Made by a program: the position numbers and the translations under genes. Below are positions 6,917 through 16,867 of a stretch of DNA of 64,000 bases, piece after piece. The notes beneath the pieces are model-generated. The model was not told the DNA's origin. It saw nothing but the letters and a program-made list of their open reading frames with translations, and did no database searches. Positions within the stretch are counted from its first letter, which is position 1, and each line of letters starts with the position of its first letter. This stretch comes from Thermocatellispora tengchongensis (lineage in GTDB: Bacteria; Actinomycetota; Actinomycetes; Streptosporangiales; Streptosporangiaceae): assembly GCF_014202315.1 (NCBI RefSeq), contig NZ_JACHGN010000029.1, forward strand, positions 1 to 64,000, read 5' to 3'.

Positions 6917-9064
6917 ATGACCGACACCGGCAAGGACGAGGCTCGCGAGGAGGACATCCCCCGCCGGCCCGTCCCGCCCGCCACGCCCGCCCCCCATCAG
7001 GTTCCGGAGGGCACGGGCGCTCACGACGTGGGCCCGGGTGCTCAGGATGTGGGCGCGGGTGCTCACGACATGGGCGCGGACGGACGCGGCGCGGAGGGCG
7101 GCGCGCATGATCGTGCCGGTGCCGGGAGCGAGGCCGGTGCCGGGGGTGAGACCGGTCGGGGCGGTGACGCCGGGGGGCGGGCCGGCCGGGAGCGCCGGGG
7201 TGGCGCCGAGAAGGAGAAGGCGGCCGAGAAGCCCCGAGTGTCGCTGGCCGGGCGGATCGTCGCGCGCAGCGCCGAGGGGCGGATGCTGACCGGGGTCTGC
7301 TCGGGTCTCGGGCGGTTCTGCGGGATCGATCCGGTGCTGATCCGGGTGGCGTTCGCGGTCCTGGTCCTCGGGTCGGGGATCGGGATCATCTTGTATCTTG
7401 CGGCGTTCCTGCTCATGCGCGACACCGACGAGAGCCCCGGCTACCTGGAGCAGTGGACGCGACGGGAGTTCGACGCCGAGACCGTGATGGCCCTGCTGTG
7501 CGGGGTGTTCGCGTTCGGGCTGATCATCAACCTCGCCTCCGGCGGCATCGGGCCGGGGACGGTGGTGGTGGGCACGACCATGGCGCTGGTGCTGCTGGCC
7601 GCGCACGCGGGGGGCGTGGACGTGCTGGCCCTGGCCCGGTCGCTGCCGGAACGGCTGGTCGGCAAGCGCGGGACGCGGCGTACGCCCCAGCCTGGGCCCG
7701 CCCCCGTGTACGGGCCGATGGCCGGGTTCTCGCAGGCCCCGAGCGCACCGCAGCCCCGGAAGGCACCGCAGACCCGGAACGCACCGCCGGCGCCGAGCGC
7801 GCCCCCGGCCCCCGGCGCCCCCTGGGCGGGGAGCGGGCCACAGGCCCCGGGCACGGCGCACGCCCCGGGCATGGCGGGGGGCCCGCCCGCGCCACATGGG
7901 CCGTACGCACCGCCCGCCCCTGCGGGGCCGCCGCACGGGCCCGCGCCGCGTCCCTGGGCCGGGACCCCGAGGCCCCAGGCGGCCACGGGACCCACGCAAC
8001 AGGTGTCGGCCGCGTTCCTGCAACCGCCGGCCGCACCGCCGCAGGAGCCGAAGACGGCCGAATACGTGGCACCGGGACAGGACGCACCGGGGCAGGACAC
8101 AGCAGCGCAGGACCCCGCAGTGCAGGACACGCCCGCGCAGGACGCCCCGGCACAGGACACCTCCGCGCAGGACACGGCCGAGCGGGACACGGCCGAGCGG
8201 GATAGGCAGGAGCGGAGCGAGCCGGGCGCGCGGGACGAGCCCGGGGCGCGGCCCTATCGGTGGTCGGCGGCGTTGCACGGGTCCTACGACTCCTCGGGTG
8301 CGCCGTACGCGCCCCGGGGTCCATACGCCCCGCGCGAGCCCTACCCGGCGCCGGCCGCGTACCAGCCGCTCGATCCGCGGCGGCGGGCGCCGTACCACAG
8401 CCCGTACGCCTACGCGCCCCCGGTCACCGCGCCCCGGCCGCGGCAGCGCAGGCCGAAGTCGTACATCGGCACGATCACCGTGCTGCTCGCCATCATCGTG
8501 GGAGGGATCGTCATGGCGGCCCAGTCAGCGTCCGGACAGCCGGTCTCCGCGCCCGTGGTGGGCGGGGCGGTGCTGCTGACCATCGGGGCGGGTCTGCTGG
8601 TCGCGACCTGGTTCGGGCGCGGGGCGGGGCTCGTGGTGGCGGGCGCGCTGGTGACGCTCGGCGTGGTGGCGAGCTCGACGGTCACCGACGTGCCGAGGAC
8701 GGTGGGCAGCTACTCCTGGAGTCCGGTCACGGTCGCCGAAGCCATGCTCCCGCACCGGGTCGGGATCGGCGAGGGCAACCTGGACCTCACCGATCTGGAA
8801 CTGCCCCCGGGCTCGCGGGTGGAGGTGTCCGGCTCGGTGTCGGTGGGCGAGTTCACGGTGACGGTGCCGCCCGACGTCCGGGTCGCGGTTCGGGCGAAGA
8901 GCCGGGTCGGCGACGTCAAGATCGAGCATTCGGTGCGCGGCGGCCCCGAGGTCTCCGTCAACACGGTGCTGGAGCCGGAAGTGCGGCCGCGGGGCGAGGT
9001 GGCGACGATCGTGCTGGATCTGCGTGCGGGTGTGGGCGACGTGGAGGTGCGCCGTGCCGCGTGA
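6917..9064 (+). CDS. PspC domain membrane protein with C-terminal toastrack/LiaF-like domain
   Basis: A 715-aa membrane protein, probable output or sensor component of the adjacent two-component system. It begins with a disordered stretch containing AHDVG-like repeats (30-100), then a PspC domain (about 118-172), several membrane helices (about 185-250), a very long Pro/Ala/Gly-rich linker (about 270-530) that includes a run of pentapeptide-like QDxxA repeats, three more helices (about 540-610), and a C-terminal beta-rich toastrack/LiaF-type domain (about 625-715). I start at ATG 6917 because the frame upstream is low-complexity and has no ribosome site. It is divergent from the kinase gene, and its last codons overlap the next small membrane gene. 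Confidence 0.85.
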   Translation: MTDTGKDEAREEDIPRRPVPPATPAPHQVPEGTGAHDVGPGAQDVGAGAHDMGADGRGAEGGAHDRAGAGSEAGAGGETGRGGDAGGRAGRERRGGAEKEKAAEKPRVSLAGRIVARSAEGRMLTGVCSGLGRFCGIDPVLIRVAFAVLVLGSGIGIILYLAAFLLMRDTDESPGYLEQWTRREFDAETVMALLCGVFAFGLIINLASGGIGPGTVVVGTTMALVLLAAHAGGVDVLALARSLPERLVGKRGTRRTPQPGPAPVYGPMAGFSQAPSAPQPRKAPQTRNAPPAPSAPPAPGAPWAGSGPQAPGTAHAPGMAGGPPAPHGPYAPPAPAGPPHGPAPRPWAGTPRPQAATGPTQQVSAAFLQPPAAPPQEPKTAEYVAPGQDAPGQDTAAQDPAVQDTPAQDAPAQDTSAQDTAERDTAERDRQERSEPGARDEPGARPYRWSAALHGSYDSSGAPYAPRGPYAPREPYPAPAAYQPLDPRRRAPYHSPYAYAPPVTAPRPRQRRPKSYIGTITVLLAIIVGGIVMAAQSASGQPVSAPVVGGAVLLTIGAGLLVATWFGRGAGLVVAGALVTLGVVASSTVTDVPRTVGSYSWSPVTVAEAMLPHRVGIGEGNLDLTDLELPPGSRVEVSGSVSVGEFTVTVPPDVRVAVRAKSRVGDVKIEHSVRGGPEVSVNTVLEPEVRPRGEVATIVLDLRAGVGDVEVRRAA

Positions 9065-9317
9065 GCGCGGGCGCGACGACGCGCACGACCCCTACCGCGT
9101 GCCGGGTCCGTACGGCGCGGAGGTGGACAAGCCGAAGCGGACGCACAGGACCGACTGGATGGCGCTGCTCAGCGGGCTGCTGTTCGTGGTGCTGGGCATC
9201 GCGTTCGTCTCGGGCGATCTCGACGACCCGTTCGTGGCGATCCCGCTGCTGCTGGCGGGGCTGGGGCTGGCGGGCTTCGTGGCGGTGATCGCCCGGGTCA
9301 TCCGCGGCGGGCGGTGA
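9054..9317 (+). CDS. Small two-helix membrane protein
   Basis: An 87-aa product read from a GTG that overlaps the end of the PspC-toastrack gene by 11 nt. A charged N-terminal half (many Arg, Asp, Lys) is followed by two hydrophobic helices (about residues 36-53 and 59-82) separated by a short acidic turn with SGDLDDP, and a basic C-terminus. No known family is recognised. The overlap indicates coupled expression with the PspC protein, so it is probably an accessory subunit of the same envelope-stress locus. The start codon is uncertain. Confidence 0.7.
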   Translation: MPRERGRDDAHDPYRVPGPYGAEVDKPKRTHRTDWMALLSGLLFVVLGIAFVSGDLDDPFVAIPLLLAGLGLAGFVAVIARVIRGGR

Positions 9318-9421
9318 CACGCACCTCCACAGGCGGGCATTCCACGGGCGTGAAGCGGTTCACGCTTCGGCAATGCGCGGGATGAGCTGGGTAAAAGGCG
9401 GGCCGGAACGCGAACGAGGGC

Positions 9422-9449
9422 TTGACCGGCGCTAACAGCGGCGTACGTT
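9422..9449 (+). promoter_or_regulatory. Candidate sigma-70-type promoter of the cox-like operon
   Basis: TTGACC (9422-9427) and TACGTT (9444-9449) are separated by 16 bp, about 80 nt before the coxS-like start. The surrounding DNA is less GC-rich than the genes around it. Prediction only. Confidence 0.4.
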
Positions 9450-9528
9450 CGCATTTGTCGGTTCTCACTACTCCCAACCTCTCATCGGTGCACCGTCCGT
9501 GATGTACCTGGGCGCGCTTGGAGGATGT

Positions 9529-10031
<503 letters not shown>

Positions 10032-10035
<4 letters not shown>

Positions 10036-12368
10036 CCGAGGTGGGCCGGGCGCGGCGGCGCAAGGAGGACGCACGGCTGGTGACGGGGCGCACCCGCTGG
10101 ACCGACAACATCCAGATGCCGGGCATGCTGTACGTGGCGTTCCTGCGCAGCCCGATGGCGCACGCGCGGATCACCCGGGTGGACACCTCGGCGGCCCGCG
10201 GCAGGCCCGGCGTGGTGGCCGTCTACAGCGGCCGCGACTTCGCCGCCGAGCAGGGCAGCCTGCCGTGCGCGTGGCCGGTCAGCGAGGACGTGGTGATCCC
10301 GGACCACCCGCCGATGGCGGTCAGCGAGGTGCGGTACGTCGGCGAGGCGGTGGCGTGCGTGGTCGCGACCGACCGCTACAAGGCGGCCGACGCGCTGGAC
10401 GCGATCGAGGTGGACTACGAGCCGCTGCCCGCCGTGCTGGACATGCGCGAGGCGCTGACCGAGGACAGCCCGAAGGTGCACGAGTCGGGCAACAAGGCGT
10501 TCACCTGGACGTTCTCCGGGGGCGACATCGACGCGGCGTTCACGGGCGCGCCGGTCGTGGTGGAGCGGGAGTACGTCCAGCAGCGGCTGATCCCGACGGC
10601 GATGGAGCCGCGCGCGGTCGTGGCGAGCACCGACGGCGAGACCTTCACGATCTACTCCGCGACGCAGATCCCGCACGTGCTGCGGGTGATGCTGGCCGTC
10701 ACCACCGGCATCCCGGAGCACAAGCTGCGCGTGATCGCGCCCGACGTGGGCGGCGGCTTCGGTTCCAAGCTCCAGGTCACCGCGGAGGAGGTGCTCACGC
10801 TGCTGATCACCCGGCGGCTGGGCAAGCCGGTGAAGTGGACCGAGTCGCGCTCGGAGGGCAACCTCACCGTGCACCACGGCCGCGACCAGATCCAGCGGAT
10901 CTCGGTGGCCGCCGAGCGCGACGGGCGGCTGCGCGGCATCAAGGTGGACCTGCTCGCCGACATGGGCGCCTACCTGATGCTGGTCACGCCGGGCGTGCCG
11001 CTGCTGGGCGCGTTCATGTACAACGGCATCTACAAGATGGACGCCTACCACTTCGCGTGCACGGGCGTGTTCACCACCAAGATGCCCACGGACGCGTACC
11101 GGGGGGCGGGCCGGCCGGAGGCGACGTACGCGCTGGAGCGCGTGATGGACGAGCTGGCGGCCGAGCTGGGCATGGACCCGATGGAGATCCGCAGGCGCAA
11201 CTGGATCAGGCACGAGGAGTTCCCCTACACCACGATCGCCGGGCTGACCTACGACTCGGGCAACTACGAGGCCGCCACCGACCGCGCCATGACCCTGTTC
11301 GGCTACGACAAGCTGCGCGCCGAGCAGGCCGACCGGCGCGAGCGCCGCGACCCGGTGCAGCTCGGCATCGGCATCTCGACCTACACCGAGATGTGCGGCC
11401 TGGCGCCGAGCCGGGTGCTGGGCAGCCTGGCGTACGGCGCGGGCGGCTGGGAGCACGCGAACGTGCGCATGCTGCCCACCGGCAAGGTCGAGGTGGTCAC
11501 CGGGTCCAGCCCGCACGGGCAGGGCCACGTGACCGCGTGGAGCCAGATCGCGGCCGACGCGCTCGGCGTGCCGTTCGAGGACGTGTCGGTGATCCACGGC
11601 GACACGGCGATAGCGACCAAGGGCATGGACACCTACGGCTCGCGCTCGCTGGTCGTGGGCGGCATGGCCGTGCTCCAGGCGTGCGAGAAGGTCAAGGAGA
11701 AGGCCCGCCAGGTGGCGGCGCACATGCTGGAGGCGTCCGCCGACGACGTGGAGTTCGACCAGGGCTCCTTCCGGGTGCGCGGCACCGGCGCGGCCAAGAC
11801 CATCCAGGAGATCGCCTTCGCCGTGTTCGCGGCGCACGACCTGCCCGACGGGTTCGAACCGCGGCTGGACGCCGACGCGACCTTCGACCCGGAGAACTTC
11901 TCCTTCCCCCACGGCACCCACCTGTGCGCGATCGAGGTGGACACCGAGACCGGGCAGAGCAGGATCCGCTCGTACGTCGCGGTGGACGACGTGGGCAAGG
12001 TCGTCAATCCGCTGATCGTGGAGGGCCAGGTGCACGGCGGCCTGGCGCAGGGCATCGCGCAGGCGCTGTACGAGGAGGCCGTCTACGACTCCGAGGGCAA
12101 CCTGCTGACCACCACGATGGCCGACTACCTGATCCCGTCGGCGGCCGACCTGCCCGACTTCGTGACCGACAGGACCGAGACCCCGGCCACCAGCAACCCG
12201 CTCGGCGTGAAGGGCGTCGGCGAGGCCGGCACGATCGCCTCGACCCCGGCCGTGGTGAACGCGATCGTGGACGCCCTGCGCCCGCACGGCGTGCACGACG
12301 TACGGATGCCGTGCACCCCCGAGCGGATCTGGCGGACCCTGCAGAGCGTGAACGGAGGTGCGGCATGA
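10032..12368 (+). CDS. coxL: Molybdenum hydroxylase large subunit, form II CoxL-like
   Basis: Catalytic molybdopterin-cytosine-dinucleotide subunit, 778 aa. The active-site loop reads AYRGAGR (355-361), the form II signature, not the AYxCSFR of form I CO dehydrogenase. Mo-cofactor contacts such as GGGFGSK (240-246) and the conserved Glu of GVGEAGT near the C-terminus are present. Form II enzymes are often annotated as CO dehydrogenases, but their true substrates (purines, aldehydes, aromatics or heterocycles) are mostly unproven, so CO oxidation should not be assumed. It overlaps coxS and coxM by 4 nt on each side, giving one coupled operon. Confidence 0.93.
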
Positions 12369-13255
12369 TCCCGGCCGCCTTTGACTACGTCCGGCCCCAG
12401 ACCCTGGAGGAGGCCGCGATGGCGCTGGCGGAGGCCGGCGAGGACGCCAAGGTGCTGGCCGGCGGCCAGTCGCTGCTGCCGCTGCTGCGGCTGAGGCTGT
12501 CCTACCCGAGCTCCCTGGTCGATGTGGGCCGCCTGTCCGAGCTGCACGGGGTGCGCGACGAGGGCGACCACGTGTTCATCGGCGCGGCCACCACGCACTA
12601 CGACGTCGTGCACTCGCCGGTCGTCCAGGCCGAGTGCCCGCTCGTGGCGATGGCCACCGCGACGGTGGCCGACCCGCAGGTACGGCACCGCGGCACCTTC
12701 GGCGGCTCGCTCGCGCACGCCGACCCGGCGGGCGACCTGCCCGCGGTGGCGGTGGCGCTGGACTGCGCGTTCGTCGCGCGCTCCGCGTCCGGCGGCGAGC
12801 GGGAGATCCCGGCCTCGGAGTTCTTCGTGGACTACCTGGAGCCCGCGCTGCGCGCCGACGAGATCCTGGTCGGGGTGAAGGTGCCCAAGCTCGGGCCCGG
12901 CTGGGGCTACCACTACGAGAAGTTCCACCGCACCGCCCAGTCGTGGGCGATCGTGGGCGTGGCGGCGGCCGTACGCCGCTCGAACGGCTCGATCGAGGAG
13001 GCCAGGATCGGCCTGACCAACATGGGGCCGACGCCCGTACGCGCGAGCGCCGTGGAGGAGGCGCTGCGCGGCACGCCGATCACCGTGCCCGTCCCCGGCG
13101 GCGGCAACGGCGGGCCCGACCCGATCCGCGACGCCTGCGGGGAGGCCGCCGCGGGCACCTCGCCCCCCGCCGACCTGCACGCCCAGCCCGACTACCGCAG
13201 GCACCTCGCCAGGGTGCTGACCCACCGCGCGGTGCTGTCGGCGGCGCGGGCGTAG
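12365..13255 (+). CDS. coxM: Molybdenum hydroxylase FAD-binding medium subunit (CoxM-like)
   Basis: FAD-carrying electron-transfer subunit, 296 aa. It shows the two flavin-binding motifs of the family, AGGQSLLPLL near residues 36-45 and TFGGSLAHADPAGDL near 117-131, followed by the CO_deh_flav C-terminal domain (about 180-290). It completes the S-L-M operon and its start overlaps the stop of the large subunit (ATGA). A strong 15-bp hairpin follows 14 nt after its stop, marking the operon end. No maturation genes (coxD/E/F, mocA) are in the window. Confidence 0.93.
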   Translation: MIPAAFDYVRPQTLEEAAMALAEAGEDAKVLAGGQSLLPLLRLRLSYPSSLVDVGRLSELHGVRDEGDHVFIGAATTHYDVVHSPVVQAECPLVAMATATVADPQVRHRGTFGGSLAHADPAGDLPAVAVALDCAFVARSASGGEREIPASEFFVDYLEPALRADEILVGVKVPKLGPGWGYHYEKFHRTAQSWAIVGVAAAVRRSNGSIEEARIGLTNMGPTPVRASAVEEALRGTPITVPVPGGGNGGPDPIRDACGEAAAGTSPPADLHAQPDYRRHLARVLTHRAVLSAARA

Positions 13256-13269
13256 GAGCCGGAAGCGAG

Positions 13270-13303
13270 CCCATGCCGGGCGGGGGTTCCCGCCCGGCAT
13301 GGG
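13270..13303 (+). terminator. Perfect 15-bp hairpin terminator after the coxSLM-like operon
   Basis: CCCATGCCGGGCGGG (13270-13284) is exactly complementary to 13289-13303 with a GGTT loop. It lies just after the coxM-like stop and before coxG. There is no T-tract, as is usual for high-GC actinomycete hairpin terminators. Confidence 0.8.
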
Positions 13304-13381
13304 GATCGCCGGTGCGGGCACAGGGCTATCAATCCTGGACCCGGGGTCGTAGTGTCACAGGATCGGAGCAAGGAGCTGACC

Positions 13382-14134
13382 ATGGCGATGCGATTCGAGC
13401 ATGAATTCTCTGTGCCGGTGCCGGTCGAGCAGGCGTGGACGACGCTCCTCGACGTGGAACGGGTCGCACCGTGCCTGCCGGGGGCGTCGGTCGAGTCGGT
13501 GGAGGGCGATGACATCACCGGCACCATGAAGGTGAAGGTCGGCCCGATCAACGTGACCTACCGCGGCACCGCCGTCTTCGAGGACATCGACAAGGACGCC
13601 CGTACGGTGACGCTCAAGGCGTCCGGCAAGGAGACCAAGGGCACCGGCACGGCCGGCGCCACCGTGCACGCCCGCCTTGAGCCCCGCGAGGACACCACGC
13701 TGGTCAGGGTGGAGACGACGTTCAACGTGACCGGGCGCCCGGCCCAGTTCGGCCGGGGCGTGATGGCCGAGGTGGGCGCGAAGCTGATCGACCGCTTCGC
13801 CGAGAACCTGTCCACCCTCCTGACGGGCGGCGAGACGGCGGGAGAACAGGAGCAGGAGCCCCGTCCCGCCGAGACGGCCGGGATCGCGCCGGCGGCCCCC
13901 GAACCGTCCAGGGCCGCCGACGAGCCGCGCCACCTGTCGGCCGTGCCCGAGATCCCGCGCGACCCGCACCCGGTCGGGACGGCCCGCACCTCCCGCACCC
14001 CGCAGGAGGAGGCGCTGGACCTGCTGGAGATCGCGGGCACGCCCCTGCTCAAGCGCCTGGCCCCCGTGGCGGGCGCCGTGGTCCTGCTGGTCGCGGCGAT
14101 CTGGCTGCTGCGCCGGCTCCTGCGCACCAGGTAG
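13382..14134 (+). CDS. coxG: CoxG-like SRPBCC protein with C-terminal membrane anchor
   Basis: CO dehydrogenase subunit G family, 250 aa. An SRPBCC fold covers about residues 1-150 (starts FEHEFSVPVPVEQAW, includes the LPGASVESVEGD strand region). A Pro/Glu-rich linker (155-215) and a single C-terminal transmembrane helix (about 224-246) with a basic tail follow. In Oligotropha CoxG anchors the Mo-hydroxylase to the membrane, and the same role is likely here. ATG 13382 is preceded by AAGGAG at good spacing. It sits beyond the operon terminator, so it probably has its own promoter in 13304-13370. Convergent with the FAD monooxygenase. Confidence 0.87.
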   Translation: MAMRFEHEFSVPVPVEQAWTTLLDVERVAPCLPGASVESVEGDDITGTMKVKVGPINVTYRGTAVFEDIDKDARTVTLKASGKETKGTGTAGATVHARLEPREDTTLVRVETTFNVTGRPAQFGRGVMAEVGAKLIDRFAENLSTLLTGGETAGEQEQEPRPAETAGIAPAAPEPSRAADEPRHLSAVPEIPRDPHPVGTARTSRTPQEEALDLLEIAGTPLLKRLAPVAGAVVLLVAAIWLLRRLLRTR

Positions 14135-14140
14135 CCGCGC

Positions 14141-15769
14141 TCAGGACCTGGCCAGCACGGCGGTCAGCGCCCGCTCCAGCTCCGCGGCCGGATCGACGGC
14201 CGGGTCGGACGCGGCGTGGACGGCCCGCCAGGCGATGACGCCGTCGGGACGCACCAGCACCGCGCCGCTCCCGCCCACGTGGTACCTGCCCTCCCACGCG
14301 CCCTCGCGGTCGGCGACCTCTCCCCCGATCCGGTACGGCGTGAGGGCGACGCCGAGCCTGCCCGCGACGGTCCGGGCGGCGTCCGCCCAGGCGGCGCCGT
14401 ACCGGCCCGCGAGCAGCACGAAGCCCTCGCCGAACAGGTCGATCGTGGAGATCTCCCGCCCGCCGCGCTCCAGCAGGACGTGCGGAGCCCGGGTGCCGGG
14501 ACGCCCGGAGGGCTCGCGCGGGTCCTCCATCAGGGCGCCGTCGTCGTCGCCCGGCTCGGCCACGACCGCGCCCGACCGGTAGCGGAAGCCCAGGATGGGC
14601 GCGATCGGGTCCTCGATCGGCTCCGGGAAGCCGGCCCGCATCGCGGGCGGCATGCGTACGCCGAGGTTGGCGAGCTGGGCGTCGGCCACGAGCTTCCCGT
14701 ACGGGCGGCGCTCGGCGTCGTAGGAGTCCAGCAGGCCCGGCCCGGCCTGCCCCGACAGCACCAGCCACAGCCGCCAGGCGATGTCGCACCCGTCCTGGAG
14801 CGCGGTGCTGCCGCCCTGCCCGCCCGTCGGCGGCATGGTGTGCGCGGCGTCCCCGGCCAGGAACACCCGCCCCTCGCGGTAGCGGTCGGCCAGGATGTGC
14901 GCGACGGCGAAGCTGGTCCGGTCGATCACCTTCACCTCCAGCCCGGGACGCCCCGTGGCCACCCGCACCAGCTCGACGCCGCGCTCCTCGGTGAAGTCGT
15001 CCTCGCTCTCGCCGCGCGCGGGGTCGTAGTTCACCGCCAGCACGTGGTACCCGACCCCGGTCCCGGTGACGATGGCCCCGTTGAACGTCTCGTTCTGCAG
15101 GTACCACAGCGTGACCTCGCGCTCGCGCACCAGCCCGCCCAGGTCGGCCTGGAACATGATCGCGCACGTCTGCCCCAGCTCCCCGTGCCCCGAGGTGGGA
15201 ATCCCCAGCATCCGCCGCACCGGGCTCCGGTACCCGTCGGCCGCCACCATGTAGTCGGCCCGCACGGTGGTCTCCTCGCCGGTGCCGAGGTCGCGTACGA
15301 GCGCGGTCACGCCGTCGGCGTCCTGCTCGACCGAGACCAGCTCGGTGGAGAACCGCAGCTCGGCCCCCAGCTCCTCGGCGGCGCTCCGCAACAGCGCCTC
15401 CACCCGCGACTGCGGCGCCCCGACGTTCGGCACCGGCGTGAGCCCGGCCAGGAACGCGAACTCGCTCTCCTCGTCCTCGATGATCATGTGCGGGTCGGGG
15501 TCGCTCAGACTGGACGCGATGGCGATCCGCATCCCGTCCCCGATCCCCTCCCAGATCTCCACCAGCGCCCGCTCCAGCCCCGGCACCGGCCGCAGCATCT
15601 CCAGCGCCCGCCAGTTGACCCCGAACGCCTTGGGCTGCACGGACGTACTGGGATGCCGCTCCACCAACATCGCCTTGACGCCCCGCCGGGCCAGCAACGC
15701 GGCGGCGCTCAGCCCTGCATAACCGGCCCCGACGACCAGCACGGGCACACGCACCTGCGAGTCGGACAT
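14141..15769 (-). CDS. FAD-dependent aromatic hydroxylase (PHBH-type, class A flavoprotein)
   Basis: Flavoprotein monooxygenase of 542 aa, hydroxylating an aromatic or polyketide-like substrate with NAD(P)H and O2. Motifs: GxGxxG in VVGAGYAGLSAA (about 13-24), the DG motif AADGYRSPVRR (about 186-196), and the GD motif with FLAGDAAHTMPPTGGQGG (about 300-317), then a thioredoxin-like C-terminal domain (about 400-540) as in PgaE/MhpA-like enzymes. ATG 15769 has AAAGGGGAGAGG just ahead. Two strong dyads occur 16-65 nt upstream, so expression is probably repressor-controlled, but no repressor gene is adjacent. It is convergent with coxG and need not belong to that pathway. The substrate is unknown. 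Confidence 0.9.
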   Translation of the reverse strand: MSDSQVRVPVLVVGAGYAGLSAAALLARRGVKAMLVERHPSTSVQPKAFGVNWRALEMLRPVPGLERALVEIWEGIGDGMRIAIASSLSDPDPHMIIEDEESEFAFLAGLTPVPNVGAPQSRVEALLRSAAEELGAELRFSTELVSVEQDADGVTALVRDLGTGEETTVRADYMVAADGYRSPVRRMLGIPTSGHGELGQTCAIMFQADLGGLVREREVTLWYLQNETFNGAIVTGTGVGYHVLAVNYDPARGESEDDFTEERGVELVRVATGRPGLEVKVIDRTSFAVAHILADRYREGRVFLAGDAAHTMPPTGGQGGSTALQDGCDIAWRLWLVLSGQAGPGLLDSYDAERRPYGKLVADAQLANLGVRMPPAMRAGFPEPIEDPIAPILGFRYRSGAVVAEPGDDDGALMEDPREPSGRPGTRAPHVLLERGGREISTIDLFGEGFVLLAGRYGAAWADAARTVAGRLGVALTPYRIGGEVADREGAWEGRYHVGGSGAVLVRPDGVIAWRAVHAASDPAVDPAAELERALTAVLARS

Positions 15770-15785
15770 ACCTCTCCCCTTTCTC

Positions 15786-15833
15786 GAATACTCGACTCAG
15801 AGTATTCTGGACACACGCGATACATCGCGATGT
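15786..15833 (-). promoter_or_regulatory. Two operator-like dyads upstream of the FAD monooxygenase
   Basis: Dyad 1 is GAATACTC-6 nt-GAGTATTC (15786-15807), perfect 8-bp arms. Dyad 2 is the palindrome ACATCGCGATGT (15822-15833), extendable with one mismatch to 9-bp arms (15819-15836). A related half-site GATATATCGC occurs near 15860. They fill the likely promoter region of the monooxygenase, as expected for a TetR-, MarR- or PadR-type repressor encoded elsewhere. Confidence 0.6.
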
Positions 15834-15910
15834 CTCCGAGTATGCGCCCAAGACGAGATATATCGCAACCCCCTCCAAGGGAGCCCGGTCCCGGCGAAAG
15901 GTCCTGCCAA

Positions 15911-16012
15911 GGGGGCGCTCCGCGCCGCCAGGCCAGGGCTGTGCTCCCCAGGGGGGCTCACGCCCCCCTTCGACCCCCCGGCGGGGGGCTCCGCCCCCCG
16001 CACCCCCCGCTG
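15911..16012 (-). repeat. Dispersed C-rich repeat, copy 1 (left boundary of island)
   Basis: Read on the minus strand from 16012 to 15911 this ~100-bp block is nearly identical to 21418-21516 read on the plus strand. It contains GGGGGGCGGAGCCCCCC and GGGGGGCGTGAGCCCCCC, two strong GC hairpins joined by GCCGGGGGGTCGAA. Only a few scattered substitutions separate the copies. It acts at least as a strong structure or terminator; the pair in opposite orientation frames 16-21.4 kb. Confidence 0.9.
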
Positions 16013-16266
16013 CCGCCCACCCGTTGCCGTAGTAGGTGGTTACCCGCCTGGCGCCCACCCGGCGCGCGTCCCGCGCGCCAAAGGCCCTCGCTGACGCTCG
16101 GCCGTTCTTCCGAGTGTCGGGCTGACGCCCGACGCTAGCGCCCACCCGTTACCGCCTACCTCCGATCGCCCACCCTCGCCCCGATCCCCGATAGCAACGC
16201 CGTGTAAGCACCTGCCCCGACCAGCCGCCCGAAGAGTCCCGTCCTTGGGCACCACCACCCGCAAGC

Positions 16267-16341
16267 TTCGGCCAGCACCGCACCGATAAGACGGATGATC
16301 GCCGCCCGGTCAGGGAAGATCCGCACCACAAAAGGAGGCAC
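16267..16341 (-). pseudogene. IS256-type (mutator) transposase scrap
   Basis: The minus frame starting with GTG at 16341 reads FPDRAAIIRLIGAVLAE after seven residues. This matches the conserved stretch near the C-terminus of IS256/mutator-family transposases (typically FP-x-RAAIIRL-x-GAVLAEQ-x-DEW), as I know it. After that Glu the similarity stops and no other transposase segment is found nearby. It is a relic of an insertion, close inside the left copy of the dispersed repeat. Confidence 0.65.
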
Positions 16342-16867
16342 GATCCCACGGTGGAGCCGGGTAGTCGCTCATGGGGCTGGTCCGTCCGTGCCCTGATCTG
16401 GGCAGATGTGGCGTTGGAGCGGGTGGAGGCGTCTCACTGGTACTCGCCGAGACTCGCCGAGGCTCACTGTTCACGGGCCATCCACGGGCCAACGTCGGCG
16501 GGCCGTGTCCCCAGGCCAGGGGCCCATTCCGCGTCGGTTCGCGGGCCGGTGGCGTAGGGGGTCGCCTCGCGTCCCGGACCATACCCGCCGGCTGGTCATC
16601 CCGTCTGCTTGGGCGGGTATCGGGCCAGTGCGCCGGGGGCGGGACCGTCAAGGTCGTCTTCGCGCGTTCCCTTAGCCTGTCACGGTTCCTCGGGCATGAG
16701 ATGCCGTCCTGTACAGACGACCTTGACGCGGAGAGTCCCCGGTGTGCTGTCATGCCCGGGGCCGACGCGGGCGGGTGACCAGCCCACCTCAGCCACAACG
16801 AACCGAGCGGGCGTGCGGGGCCTCCCCATCCCGGAGCTGAGGCCCCCGCCAAGGGCTTTGTTGTGGC
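16342..16867. other. Gene-free stretch with several nested inverted repeats
   Basis: No frame here looks coding. The right half is strongly structured: 14-bp perfect arms at 16646-16659 and 16715-16728 (CGTCAAGGTCGTCT and its complement) with 55 nt between them; a hairpin GGCAT-GAG-ATGCC at 16693-16705 inside that loop; the palindrome CTGTACAG at 16709-16716; CCCCGG/CCGGGG arms at 16737-16761; then the terminator structure described separately. The left half has a direct duplication of ACTCGCCGAG (16442-16461). Could be a structured RNA, a regulatory region or an old replication/transfer locus; nothing here decides between them. Confidence 0.55.

Noticed and set aside
15797-16003. 68-codon frame inside the left dispersed repeat (and the matching one at 21322-21603)
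   Set aside because: The shared peptide only reflects the DNA repeat; the hairpin-rich sequence is not coding.
16371-16778. Plus-strand 135-codon frame in the structured non-coding region
   Set aside because: It runs through perfect inverted repeats, has no ribosome site and no recognisable protein features.
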